Assembly (NCBI GenBank): GCA_040385825.1
Contig: JAZKGQ010000028.1
Coordinates: forward strand, 35,297-99,296
From: JANNNF01 sp040385825
Lineage (GTDB): Bacteria; Pseudomonadota; Alphaproteobacteria; Rhodobacterales; Rhodobacteraceae
DNA length: 64,000 bases
Direction of reading: 5' to 3'
Shown here: positions 24,948 to 32,991 of the stretch, piece after piece
How positions within the stretch are numbered: the first letter of the stretch is position 1
How the letters are laid out: every line of letters begins with the position of its first letter
Program-made: the position numbers and the translations under genes
Notes under the pieces: model-generated
What the model saw: the letters and a program-made list of their open reading frames with translations, nothing else
The model's database searches: none
What the model was told of the DNA's origin: nothing

Positions 24948-26150
24948 ATGACCTTCCTGTCAGACACCCTCGCCCGTGTGAAACCTTCGCCGACCATTGC
25001 GGTCACGACCAAGGCGGCGGCGCTGAAGGCCGAAGGGCGCGATGTGATCGGCCTGGGCGCGGGCGAACCCGATTTCGACACGCCGCAGAACATCAAGGAC
25101 GCGGCCAAGCGCGCGATTGATGCGGGGCGTACCAAATATACGGCGGTGGATGGCATACCCGAGTTGAAGGCCGCGATCTGCTCCAAATTCCTGCGCGAAA
25201 ACGGGCTGACCTATACCCCTGCGCAAGTGTCGGTCGGTACGGGCGGCAAGCAGATCCTGTACAACGCGCTGATGGCGACCTGCAATCCGGGCGATGAGGT
25301 GATCATCCCGGCCCCCTATTGGGTCAGCTATCCGGACATGGTGCTGCTGGCGGGCGGCACCCCCGTTCCGGTGGTCGCAGGCATCGAGACGCAGTTCAAG
25401 CTGACGCCGGACCAGTTGGAGGCCGCGATCACGCCCAAGACCAAGTGGTTCATCTTCAACTCGCCGTCCAACCCCACCGGTGCGGGCTATACGCGGGCCG
25501 AACTGCGCGCTCTGTGCGACGTGCTGCTGCGCCACCCGGAGGTGTGGATCATGTCGGATGACATGTATGAACATCTGGTGTTCGACGATTTCGAATTCTG
25601 CACCCCGGCCGAGGTCGAACCCGCCCTGTATGACCGCACCCTGACCTGCAACGGGGTGTCGAAATCCTATGCGATGACCGGCTGGCGCATCGGCTATGCG
25701 GCGGGGCCTGTCGCCCTGATCAAGGCCATGGGCACCATCCAGTCGCAGTCCACCTCGAACCCCTGTTCGGTCAGCCAGTATGCCGCACTTGAGGCGTTGA
25801 CCGGCCCGCAAGATTTTCTCGCCCCCAACCGCGCTCTGTTCCAGGGCCGCCGCGATCTGGTGGTGTCGATGCTGAACGAGGCGGTTGGCATCACCTGCCC
25901 GAAACCCGAAGGCGCGTTCTACGTCTACCCGGACATTTCCGGCTGCATCGGCAAAGCCACCCCCGGCGGGGTTGTGATCAGCAATGACGAGGTGTTTGCC
26001 ACCGCCCTGCTGGAGGAAACCGGGGTTGCGGTGGTGTTTGGCGCCGCCTTCGGGCTATCGCCGAATTTCCGCGTCAGCTACGCTACCAGTGACGAGGTGC
26101 TGCGCGAGGCCTGTGCGCGCATCCAGAAATTCTGTGCGTCTTTGGTGTAA
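24948..26150 (+). CDS. aspC: Pyridoxal-phosphate aspartate/aromatic aminotransferase (class I)
   Basis: 400 residues, fold-type I. GLGAGEPDFDTP substrate-binding loop, NSPSNPTGAGYT, the PLP-Lys at about residue 239 in SKSYAMTGWRIGYAAG, and the C-terminal Arg region (NFRVSYATSDE) identify a 1a/1b-gamma type aspartate aminotransferase (2-oxoglutarate/oxaloacetate). Possible prephenate activity, known in related enzymes, cannot be judged. Confidence 0.92.
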   Translation: MTFLSDTLARVKPSPTIAVTTKAAALKAEGRDVIGLGAGEPDFDTPQNIKDAAKRAIDAGRTKYTAVDGIPELKAAICSKFLRENGLTYTPAQVSVGTGGKQILYNALMATCNPGDEVIIPAPYWVSYPDMVLLAGGTPVPVVAGIETQFKLTPDQLEAAITPKTKWFIFNSPSNPTGAGYTRAELRALCDVLLRHPEVWIMSDDMYEHLVFDDFEFCTPAEVEPALYDRTLTCNGVSKSYAMTGWRIGYAAGPVALIKAMGTIQSQSTSNPCSVSQYAALEALTGPQDFLAPNRALFQGRRDLVVSMLNEAVGITCPKPEGAFYVYPDISGCIGKATPGGVVISNDEVFATALLEETGVAVVFGAAFGLSPNFRVSYATSDEVLREACARIQKFCASLV

Positions 26151-26159
26151 GGATACCCG

Positions 26160-26573
26160 ATGGCGGGCGATCTGCCGGACTATTACTTTCGCATCCGCGA
26201 GAACGGCGCTGCGGTATTTCGGGTCGATACCGAAAACCGCCAGCGCCGGATCGAGCTGGACGAGATTGCCACCGTCAACGTGCGCAACGGCAACATAAAG
26301 CCGCATGGCGATGCCAAGCTGACCCCCGCCGATATGGCGGCGATTGCGGCCTGGCTGGCCGACCGGGTGGCGTTGCTTGCGGCGCGCGATGTCGACGACA
26401 TTCTGCGCGCCGTCGATCACATGAACCTGACAACCCAGTGGATTCAGTCGAAAGCCAGTGACGCGCAACTGGATGCGGTGACCGACAGCCTGCTGCTGGC
26501 GATGCACGATCTGCGCACCGTTCTGGTGCGCAAGAAGGCCGAACGCCTGATGAAGGGCGAGGCGGCGGAATAG
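26160..26573 (+). CDS. Conserved hypothetical protein
   Basis: 137 residues, acidic and mostly helical, with no signal peptide or membrane segment. The N-terminal half (YYFRIRENGAAVFRVDTENR) reads as beta strands, the C-terminal half as two or three helices rich in Ala/Leu. It begins nine bases after aspC and is probably co-transcribed with it. I recognise similar proteins only as hypotheticals of Rhodobacteraceae; no function is assigned. Confidence 0.75.
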   Translation: MAGDLPDYYFRIRENGAAVFRVDTENRQRRIELDEIATVNVRNGNIKPHGDAKLTPADMAAIAAWLADRVALLAARDVDDILRAVDHMNLTTQWIQSKASDAQLDAVTDSLLLAMHDLRTVLVRKKAERLMKGEAAE

Positions 26574-26587
26574 CCCCGATGTCTTGC

Positions 26588-26616
26588 AAAAAACCGCCCC
26601 GGACCCCTTGACGGTT
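26588..26616 (-). terminator. Probable intrinsic terminator of tex
   Basis: On the minus strand a 7-bp stem AACCGTC/GGCGGTT (one G-U) with an 11-base loop runs into six T's. It lies 37 bases after the tex stop. Confidence 0.5.
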
Positions 26617-26652
26617 CCGAGACGGAATTTTCAGGAATTCCGGTTCTTGGCC

Positions 26653-28968
26653 CTACCGCCCGAACTTGCCCTTCAGCGCATCGAACGGACTGGCGGATGC
26701 CGTGACCTTGGGCGCCGCATTGGTCGGCAGCGGTTTACCCTTCGGGGCGGCTGGCCCCCGGTCGCTGGCGCGTTCCCGCACCTGCTCACGCGCCTCGGCA
26801 CTGTCGCTGCGCATCGTCAGCGCAATGCGTTTGCGGGCCGCGTCCACCTCGACCACCCGCACCTTGACCACATCACCCGCCTTGACCACCTCATGCGGGT
26901 CTTTGACAAACCGGTCGGCAAGCTGGCTGACATGCACCAGCCCATCCTGATGCACGCCGATGTCCACAAACGCCCCGAACGCCGCGACGTTGGTGACCGT
27001 GCCTTCCAGCATCATGCCGACCTTGAGGTCGCGGATTTCCTCGATCCCGTCGGTGAACGTGGCAGTCTTGAAGCTGGGGCGCGGGTCGCGGCCCGGCTTT
27101 TCCAGCTCGGCAAAGATGTCGCGCACCGTGGGCAGGCCGAACTTTTCGCCGACAAAACTGCGCGGGTCCAGCGCCTTCAGTGCCGATCCATCCGCCATCA
27201 ACTGCCGGATGTCGCGTCCGCAGGCGGCCACGATTTTCCTTGCAACCTCATAGGCTTCGGGGTGAACCGAACTGGCATCCAGCGGTTCCTTGCCGCCGGT
27301 GATCCGCAAGAACCCCGCCGCCTGCTCAAAGGCCTTCGGTCCCAACCGCGCGACCTTCAGCAGATCGCGGCGGCTGGCGAACGGCCCGTTGGCATCGCGG
27401 TGCGCCACGATCGCCTCGGCCAGCCCCGGCCCCACGCCCGACACCCGCGCGAGCAAAGGCCCCGAGGCCGTGTTCACATCGACCCCGACCGCGTTCACCG
27501 CATCTTCCACCACCGCCTCCAGCGACCGGCCCAGACGGTACTGATCCACGTCATGCTGATACTGACCCACCCCGATCGCCTTGGGCTCAATCTTGACCAG
27601 TTCCGCCAGCGGGTCTTGCAACCGGCGCGCAATGCTGACCGCGCCGCGCAGCGACACGTCCAGCCCCGGAAACTCTTTCGCCGCCAGTTCGCTGGCCGAA
27701 TAGACCGAGGCCCCCGCCTCGCTGACGATCACCTTGACCGGCTTTTCCCCCGGCAGATGCGCCAGAAGGTCGGCCACCATCTTTTCGGTTTCCCGGCTGG
27801 CGGTGCCGTTGCCAATGGCGATCAGCTTGACGCCATGTTTGGAAATCAATTGCGCAATCGCCACCTGTGCGCCGCGCAGATCGTTCTTCGGCTGAAACGG
27901 ATAGACGGTTTCGGTCGCCAGAACCTTGCCGGTGGCATCGACCACCGCCACCTTCACACCCGTCCGGATACCGGGGTCCAGCCCAATGGTGGCCTTGCCG
28001 CCCGCCGGTGCCGCCAGCAACAAGTCCTTGAGGTTACGCGCAAAGACGTTGATCGCCTCGACCTCGGCCCTGTCCCGCAACTCGCCCATCAGATCCAGCG
28101 TCAGCGAGGTGCGCAGCTTGATCCGCCAGGCCCAGGCCGCCACGTCGCGCAGCCAGACATCCCCTGGCCCGCGTGATCCTGCAGCAAGCGCCGCCCCGCA
28201 AGCCCGCTCGCATGGGGACTCGCCCTTGGCCGCATCAGGATCAATCGCCAGATCGACCGCCAGCACCCCTTCATTGCGCCCGCGCAGCATCGCGAGCACC
28301 CGGTGCGACGGCGCCCCGGCCCAGGCCTCGTCATGCGCGAAATAGTCGGAAAACTTGGCCCCCTCGGCCTCTTTGCCCGGCACGACCACCGCCACCAGAC
28401 GGGCGACCTGCTTCATGTGGCTGCGCAGACGGCCCAGCAGGCCCGCATCCTCGGCCAGACCTTCTGCCAGAATATCCCGCGCGCCTTCCAACGCCGCTTT
28501 GACATCGGCCACCGGCCCCACCACGAACGGCACCGCCAGCCGTGCAGGGTCCGCCGCCCGGTCCGCCAGCACCGCATCGACCAGCCCCTGCAAGCCGTTT
28601 TCCCGCGCGATCATCGCCTTGGTGCGGCGTTTCACCTTGTAGGGCAGATAGATGTCCTCAAGCTCTGCCTTGGTCGCGGCCTTCGCCAGCACCCCGGCCA
28701 GCGCATCGGTCATCTTGCCCTGTTCGGTGATCGCCCCGATGATGGCCGCCCTGCGCGCCTCCATCTCACGCAGATAGCCCAGCCGTTCGGCCAGATTGCG
28801 CAACTGGGTGTCGTCCAGCCCCCCGGTCACTTCCTTGCGATAGCGCGCGATGAAGGGCACGGTGGACCCTTCGTCCAGCAGCGTGATCGCCGCCACCACC
28901 TGCGCGGGCTGCGCGCCGATCTCGACAGCGATGACAAGGGGAATGCGGCGGCTGGCGTCAGGGGTCAT
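26653..28968 (-). CDS. tex: Tex-family RNA-binding transcription accessory protein
   Basis: 771 residues. An N-terminal helical region with IARYRKEVTGGLDD and YLPYKVKRRTKA, a YqgF/RuvC-like domain around residue 330-450 (GLDPGIRTGVKVAVVD), helix-hairpin-helix units (VARVSGVGPGLAEAIVAHRD) and a C-terminal S1 domain (about 648-721, GTVTNVAAFGAFVDIG) make it a complete Tex. A basic, low-complexity tail of about 50 residues follows S1. The start MTPDASRR at 28968 is preferred over upstream in-frame starts that extend through the terminator of the rhodanese gene. Confidence 0.95.
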   Translation of the reverse strand: MTPDASRRIPLVIAVEIGAQPAQVVAAITLLDEGSTVPFIARYRKEVTGGLDDTQLRNLAERLGYLREMEARRAAIIGAITEQGKMTDALAGVLAKAATKAELEDIYLPYKVKRRTKAMIARENGLQGLVDAVLADRAADPARLAVPFVVGPVADVKAALEGARDILAEGLAEDAGLLGRLRSHMKQVARLVAVVVPGKEAEGAKFSDYFAHDEAWAGAPSHRVLAMLRGRNEGVLAVDLAIDPDAAKGESPCERACGAALAAGSRGPGDVWLRDVAAWAWRIKLRTSLTLDLMGELRDRAEVEAINVFARNLKDLLLAAPAGGKATIGLDPGIRTGVKVAVVDATGKVLATETVYPFQPKNDLRGAQVAIAQLISKHGVKLIAIGNGTASRETEKMVADLLAHLPGEKPVKVIVSEAGASVYSASELAAKEFPGLDVSLRGAVSIARRLQDPLAELVKIEPKAIGVGQYQHDVDQYRLGRSLEAVVEDAVNAVGVDVNTASGPLLARVSGVGPGLAEAIVAHRDANGPFASRRDLLKVARLGPKAFEQAAGFLRITGGKEPLDASSVHPEAYEVARKIVAACGRDIRQLMADGSALKALDPRSFVGEKFGLPTVRDIFAELEKPGRDPRPSFKTATFTDGIEEIRDLKVGMMLEGTVTNVAAFGAFVDIGVHQDGLVHVSQLADRFVKDPHEVVKAGDVVKVRVVEVDAARKRIALTMRSDSAEAREQVRERASDRGPAAPKGKPLPTNAAPKVTASASPFDALKGKFGR

Positions 28969-29034
28969 GGGAATCTGGTCCTTCAAGGGAGGGTGACCAT
29001 ACCCAGAGGGCGCGTGAAGGGAAAGCCTGTTGCC

Positions 29035-29065
29035 AAAGCAAAAGGGCGGACCAGCAGGCCCGCCC
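29035..29065 (-). terminator. Intrinsic terminator between the rhodanese gene and tex
   Basis: On the minus strand a 9-bp stem (29057-29065 with 29044-29052, one G-U pair, four-base loop) is followed by TTTTGCTTT. It ends the rhodanese transcript 22 bases after the stop. Confidence 0.75.
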
Positions 29066-29086
29066 CTTGCCGCGATGTCAGAGCTG

Positions 29087-29461
29087 TCACTCCTCCATCG
29101 GGCCGCCTGCGGCCTTCCAGTCACCGATGCCGCCGACATTGGTCACATTGGTAAAGCCCATGTCTTTCAGCGTCTTGCCAGACAAGGCCGCCTGCCCGCC
29201 CGCGCCGCAGACCAGATAGATTTCGGCATCCTTCTGCATCAGCGGGTTGAAATAGGGCGTGGCCGGATCGGCCGAGAATTCCAGAAACCCGCGCGGAATG
29301 CGGGTGGCCCCGGCGATGGTGCCGGTCTTTTCGATGGCGGCCGAGTCGCGGACGTCGACGAACACCGCGCCCTCTTTGCCATGCAGTTTGACGGCCTCAT
29401 CGGCAGGCAGGCGGGTGACAACGGCGCTGGCGGCGTCGAGATAATCCTTGGCGGTTTTCAT
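29087..29461 (-). CDS. Rhodanese-like domain protein
   Basis: 124 residues, a single rhodanese domain. The FVDVRDSAAIEKTGTIAGATRIPRG region and a catalytic-loop Cys in VCGAGGQAALSG are present; the loop lacks the usual terminal Arg (Ala instead), so substrate may differ from thiosulfate. No signal peptide at the chosen start (MKTAKDYLD, 29461), though the ORF extends upstream without good start signals. Possible role in sulfur transfer; not established. Confidence 0.88.
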   Translation of the reverse strand: MKTAKDYLDAASAVVTRLPADEAVKLHGKEGAVFVDVRDSAAIEKTGTIAGATRIPRGFLEFSADPATPYFNPLMQKDAEIYLVCGAGGQAALSGKTLKDMGFTNVTNVGGIGDWKAAGGPMEE

Positions 29462-29623
29462 GGGTCTGATCCTTGTGCTTGTGGTGTCGCGAATCCAGGC
29501 CGCAGTCTTGGCTGAAACGCGCGCGTCGGCAACCGATATGGCAATGCCGCCCATGATGAAAAACGCAGACCACAGCCGCACGGTTCCGCGCGGCGATCCT
29601 GACATGTCTGCAAATGACGGGAA

Positions 29624-29700
29624 TGGTACCGATGGCCCGGCTCGAACGGGCGACCCCTAGATCCACAATCTAGTGCTCTAACCAACTGAGCTACATCGGC
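29624..29700 (-). tRNA. tRNA-His (GTG anticodon), no encoded G-1, A73
   Basis: 77 nt including an encoded CCA. Cloverleaf: acceptor GCCGATG/CATCGGT, D-stem GCTC/GAGC, anticodon stem CTAGA/TCTAG with loop TTGTGGA, T-stem GCCCG/CGGGC. The base before position 1 is T, not G, and the discriminator is A. This matches the known loss of the normally universal G-1:C73 identity pair in a clade of Alphaproteobacteria. Confidence 0.95.
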
Positions 29701-29745
29701 ACTTGACGCGGCACATACCCCCCCCGCGTGGTGATTGCAAGAGGG

Positions 29746-30237
29746 TTAGAGCGCGCGTTCCCACACCTGTTCCACCACGTCCTGCCCGAACGACCGGGTG
29801 GCATGGCTGTGCGTCAGGGCAAAGCCGTTGCGGGCATAAAGCCGCCCGGCCGCGCTGTGGCTTTCATGCGTCCACAGCCGCATGTGACGGTAACCCGCAC
29901 CGCGTGCAAACCCGAGGCAGGCCTCCAGCAGGGCTTGCGCCAGCCCGGACCCCCGCGCGGCCGGTTCCACATAAAACAGCCGCAACTTGGCGATTTCGGG
30001 CGTGGCCGCAGCTTCGGTCACGCAAAAGATGCTGCCAAGGCGCGTGCCCTGCGCATCGACGGCCATCCAGCCCCGTTCCCGCAGCGGCACATGCGCGTTG
30101 TGAAAATCCTGCAATATCCGCGCCACAAGCACCGGGAAGCTGGCATCAAAGCCTTCGACCCTGGCATAGTGATCGGCATGGCGCGCGATGATCCACGCAT
30201 CGTCACCTTCGGCAAGCGGGCGCAGGGCATGGTCCAT
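29746..30237 (-). CDS. GNAT-family N-acetyltransferase
   Basis: 163 residues. The acetyl-CoA binding motif A is visible as LRLFYVEPAARGSGLAQALLEACLGFAR, followed by LWTHESHSAAGRLYARNGF (motif B). ATG 30237 has GGAG six bases upstream; GTG 30252 is the alternative. Substrate unknown. Next to tRNA-His on the same strand. Confidence 0.88.
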   Translation of the reverse strand: MDHALRPLAEGDDAWIIARHADHYARVEGFDASFPVLVARILQDFHNAHVPLRERGWMAVDAQGTRLGSIFCVTEAAATPEIAKLRLFYVEPAARGSGLAQALLEACLGFARGAGYRHMRLWTHESHSAAGRLYARNGFALTHSHATRSFGQDVVEQVWERAL

Positions 30238-30330
30238 CTGATTCTCCACCACAGGTTTGCGCCATGCTTGCTGCTTGCGCGCGGTGCGTCAAACGGCTAG
30301 GCAGTCTTGCAGTCCGACAAGAGGCGCAGA

Positions 30331-30543
30331 ATGGGCATCGACAAGCAAAGCGACATCGCAGCCAACATCCAGATCGGCCCGACCGAACTGGGCATGGTGC
30401 GCATCTATATCGAGGCAGATGGCGGGATCGAATTGCCGCTGGATTTTTCAGCAGAAGAGGCCGAAGAAATCGCTGAAGAACTGCGCAGCGCGGCAGAGGC
30501 TGCCCGTGCGGTCGGATCAAAGCCTAAGGGTAAAAAGCGCTGA
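30331..30543 (+). CDS. Small conserved protein (DUF6324-like)
   Basis: 70 residues. Starts MGIDKQSDIAANIQIGPTE, with a central strand pattern (GMVRIYIEADGGIELPLDF) and an acidic helix (AEEAEEIAEELRSAAEAAR), then a Lys-rich tail. It resembles the small Rhodobacterales family DUF6324. The last 20 bases overlap, tail to tail, the 3' end of the MmcB gene on the other strand. Function unknown. Confidence 0.7.
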   Translation: MGIDKQSDIAANIQIGPTELGMVRIYIEADGGIELPLDFSAEEAEEIAEELRSAAEAARAVGSKPKGKKR

Positions 30544-31012
30544 GAGCAGCCTCGGGGTCGCGCAGACCCTGCAACCGGGCCGCAGCATGGCGCGCGAATT
30601 TCAGCGTCAGCGCCTTGCGCCGGGCCGGGGCCAGCGGCGTATCCGGCCCCATGCGGATCACCTCGGCACCGTAGGCATCGGCCATGATCAGCCCGCTGCC
30701 CTCTGGCAGCAGATCCACCGGAAACGCCGTATCCACCGCCCAGAAAAAGCGGTCGCACCAGCCCAGATAGCCCTGCCATTTGCGGTCGCTGGCATAATCG
30801 GCGCGGCCCGACTTGCACTCGATGACCCAGACCTCCCCCTTCGGTCCCAGGGCCATCAGATCTACCCGCAAGCCGGGGGCCGGCACCAGTTCTTCGACGC
30901 AGACAAAGTTCAGCGACAGCAAGCCCCGCGCCACACCGCGCGCAAGGCGCGGTCCGGCCATGGCGGGCATCAGGCGATCTGGCATCATGTGATCTGGCGG
31001 GATGAAGTTCAT
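30524..31012 (-). CDS. mmcB: MmcB-family DNA repair protein
   Basis: 162 residues at the chosen start. The endonuclease-like core ALGPKGEVWVIECKSGRADY, then DRKWQGYLGWCDRFFWAVD, is diagnostic for MmcB, a Caulobacter SOS-regulated DNA-repair factor with a restriction-endonuclease-like fold. Asp/Glu-x-Lys (ECK) is the probable catalytic pair. The start is uncertain: in-frame ATGs at 31045, 31024, 31012, 30988 and 30985 all lack a good Shine-Dalgarno. Confidence 0.85.
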   Translation of the reverse strand: MNFIPPDHMMPDRLMPAMAGPRLARGVARGLLSLNFVCVEELVPAPGLRVDLMALGPKGEVWVIECKSGRADYASDRKWQGYLGWCDRFFWAVDTAFPVDLLPEGSGLIMADAYGAEVIRMGPDTPLAPARRKALTLKFARHAAARLQGLRDPEAALSAFYP

Positions 31013-31378
31013 GCGGCGAAGCATAAACAAAACAGGAACACCCATCAACCCTTGTGCAACAGCCCCCCCCGCCCTACATTGAGCCTTGGCGGGTTCTGCT
31101 CTTCTCGTGCGAGGCCTCTTTTCCAGTGGCCGATAAGCAAACGCACGGGGGCTGGCTCTGGCAAGATCCTGGTCTTGTTACCTGGTCCCCACCTGAGACC
31201 TCTGGCTCTCGGGAAAACTCGGCCTTCACGGTCGCTGCGGGCCCGCCACTTTTCTGGAATTCACGTTTGGGCGGCGGGGTTAACGGGTGGCGGGGTGAAC
31301 CCCGCCCTACGGACAATCGGTCCGGTTTCACCCCATCCGTAGGGCGGGGTTCACCCCGCCGGCCCATCCGCCAAATCA
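31013..31378. other. 366-base gene-poor interval with a nested palindromic repeat
   Basis: Between mmcB and the Anbu gene I see no convincing gene. It holds a C-run (31061-31068), and the repeat at 31289-31360 described separately. The open reading frames across it are low complexity and read through the repeat, so they are not called. Confidence 0.6.
31289..31360. repeat. Inverted repeat of two self-palindromic 25-bp arms
   Basis: The arm at 31289-31313 is exactly complementary to 31336-31360, with a 22-base spacer. Each arm itself contains a palindrome (GGCGGGGT-GA-ACCCCGCC), so several alternative folds are possible. Similar GTAGGGCGGGG/CCCCGCC palindromes are widely scattered in proteobacterial genomes as repetitive extragenic elements; only this pair occurs in the window. 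Confidence 0.8.
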
Positions 31379-32101
31379 TCACAGCTTGATGTTCACGAAC
31401 CCGTCGCGCAGCGCCTTGGACCAGGCCTCGCTCATTTCGCGGAACTGTTCGTCCCCGGCCTCGATCCGGCGGCGGCCCGTGACGCGGCAGGCATCGCGCT
31501 CGATCACCGCCATGTCCAGCGGCATGCCCACCGACAGGTTCGACCGCAGCGTCGAATCCATCGACAGCAACACCGCCTTCTGTGCGTCCTGCAAACTGGT
31601 CGCGGGCTTGACCACCCGGTCAAGGATCGGCTTGCCATACTTGTGCTCGCCGATCTGCAAGAACGGCGCATCCTCGGTGGCCTCGATGAAATTGCCCTCG
31701 GGGTAGATCAGGAACAGCCGCATCGCCCCGCCCTTGCGCTGGCCTGCCACGATCATGCTGGCCGATGCCCCCTGCATCGCGCTCATCTTGGCGTCGATCT
31801 CGCCGCGCACCACGCTCAGCATGTTGCCGACAATATCGGCCACCTTCAGCATGGTCGGCGCCTTCAGGATGGAGGTTTCAGGCGTCGAGTCGGGGTCTTC
31901 ATTCGCCTCGCGCAGCCGCGCCATCGTGGTCTGCGTCACCGACAGGCTGCCTGCGGTCATGATCACGATGACCCGTTCGCCGGGGTCTTCAAAGGTGAAC
32001 ATCTTGCGATAGGTGGATATGTTGTCCAGACCCGCATTGGTGCGGGTGTCCGACAGCAATACCATGCCCTCATTCAGCAACAGCCCCACGCAATAGGTCA
32101 T
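31379..32101 (-). CDS. Anbu (beta-proteasome-homolog) N-terminal nucleophile peptidase
   Basis: 240 residues. Like other Anbu proteins it begins MTYCVG, so Met removal exposes the nucleophile Thr2; Asp18 (LLSDTRTNAG) and Lys33 (STYRKMF) complete the proteasome-type catalytic set. The fold is that of HslV/20S beta subunits. Anbu occurs in a conserved cluster with the three genes that follow upstream on the same strand, where it is thought to act on a peptide or modified protein made by the ATP-grasp enzyme. A 71-base gap to the transglutaminase gene may carry its own promoter. Confidence 0.92.
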   Translation of the reverse strand: MTYCVGLLLNEGMVLLSDTRTNAGLDNISTYRKMFTFEDPGERVIVIMTAGSLSVTQTTMARLREANEDPDSTPETSILKAPTMLKVADIVGNMLSVVRGEIDAKMSAMQGASASMIVAGQRKGGAMRLFLIYPEGNFIEATEDAPFLQIGEHKYGKPILDRVVKPATSLQDAQKAVLLSMDSTLRSNLSVGMPLDMAVIERDACRVTGRRRIEAGDEQFREMSEAWSKALRDGFVNIKL

Positions 32102-32172
32102 TCTCGATCATCCCACCTGACTTGATCCCCATGGCTAACCAGACGGGCGGGGGATGAAAAGACGAAAAGCGG

Positions 32173-32991
32173 CTATTGCTGCGATTGAGTCTGCATGGCG
32201 CGCACTTGAACCGATACATCCATCGATTCAACACCCGCCCCGCGTGCAATTCCGCGGATCAACGCCGCATCTTGCGCGTCCAGACCAGACCCCAACCGGA
32301 TATAGCGGTCATCCGGGCAGCATTCATTCGCCGGATCGAACCCGATCCAGCCGATTCCCGCGACGTGAATCTCGGCCCAGGCATGGGCGGCATCGCCTGC
32401 CACCCCGTCACCATCGCTGTACAGATAGCCCGAGACGTAGCGGGCCGCGATCCCGCGGTGACGGGCAAGGGCGATCAGCGCATGGGCATGGTCCTGACAG
32501 ACCCCCTCGCCAAGTGCCAAAGCCTCGGCCGCGGTGGTGGCCGCCGTGGTCACCCCCGGTCGGTAGGCAATCGCCTGGGTCACCGCCGCCGCCAGCCCGT
32601 GCGCGGTGGACAGCGCATCCGCCCCCGCCACCGTCAGCGCCAGTTCGGCCAGCCCCTTGTCGGCCCGCGTCGGGCCGGTGGGGCGCAGATAGCATTCGGG
32701 GGCCGCGGTTTCGCGGTGGCCCTTCAGGATGCCCGACAGATCGAAGGTTTCCACCGTGCCGCTGACCGTCACGTCGATCTGCGACAGCGGCCCCAGCACG
32801 GTCCAGCCCTGCACGGCATCGCCCGCCCCGTCGCGGAACACGCCGCCCGGCACGCCTTCGGTGACGGTCACAGCCCAGTCCAGCACCTTTTGCCCGTCAT
32901 GGACCGACGGCGTCAGGCGGTGGCTTTGCACCACGGCGCGCACGGGGCGATCATAGCGGTAGCGGGTGACATGGTCGACTTTCAACAGCAT
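32173..32991 (-). CDS. Transglutaminase-like cysteine protease-fold protein
   Basis: 272 residues. N-terminal beta-barrel domain with the bacterial transglutaminase N-region (TRYRYDRPVRAVVQSHRLTP), then the papain-like triad: Cys in LGEGVCQDHAHAL, His in DAAHAWAEIH, Asp in GFDPAN. No signal peptide. It shares TGATG with the alpha-E gene (stop/start overlapping by one base), showing tight coupling. Predicted to hydrolyse or transfer amide bonds of the product of the cluster. Confidence 0.92.
   Translation of the reverse strand: MLLKVDHVTRYRYDRPVRAVVQSHRLTPSVHDGQKVLDWAVTVTEGVPGGVFRDGAGDAVQGWTVLGPLSQIDVTVSGTVETFDLSGILKGHRETAAPECYLRPTGPTRADKGLAELALTVAGADALSTAHGLAAAVTQAIAYRPGVTTAATTAAEALALGEGVCQDHAHALIALARHRGIAARYVSGYLYSDGDGVAGDAAHAWAEIHVAGIGWIGFDPANECCPDDRYIRLGSGLDAQDAALIRGIARGAGVESMDVSVQVRAMQTQSQQ

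Noticed and set aside
26584..28176. 530-codon open frame on the plus strand opposite tex
   Set aside because: Antisense shadow; tex has all its domains, and the frame's product has no recognisable domain.
31074..31382. 102-codon minus-strand frame across the gap before the Anbu gene
   Set aside because: It translates the palindromic repeat (GRRGEPRPT twice) and has no start signal or conserved pattern.
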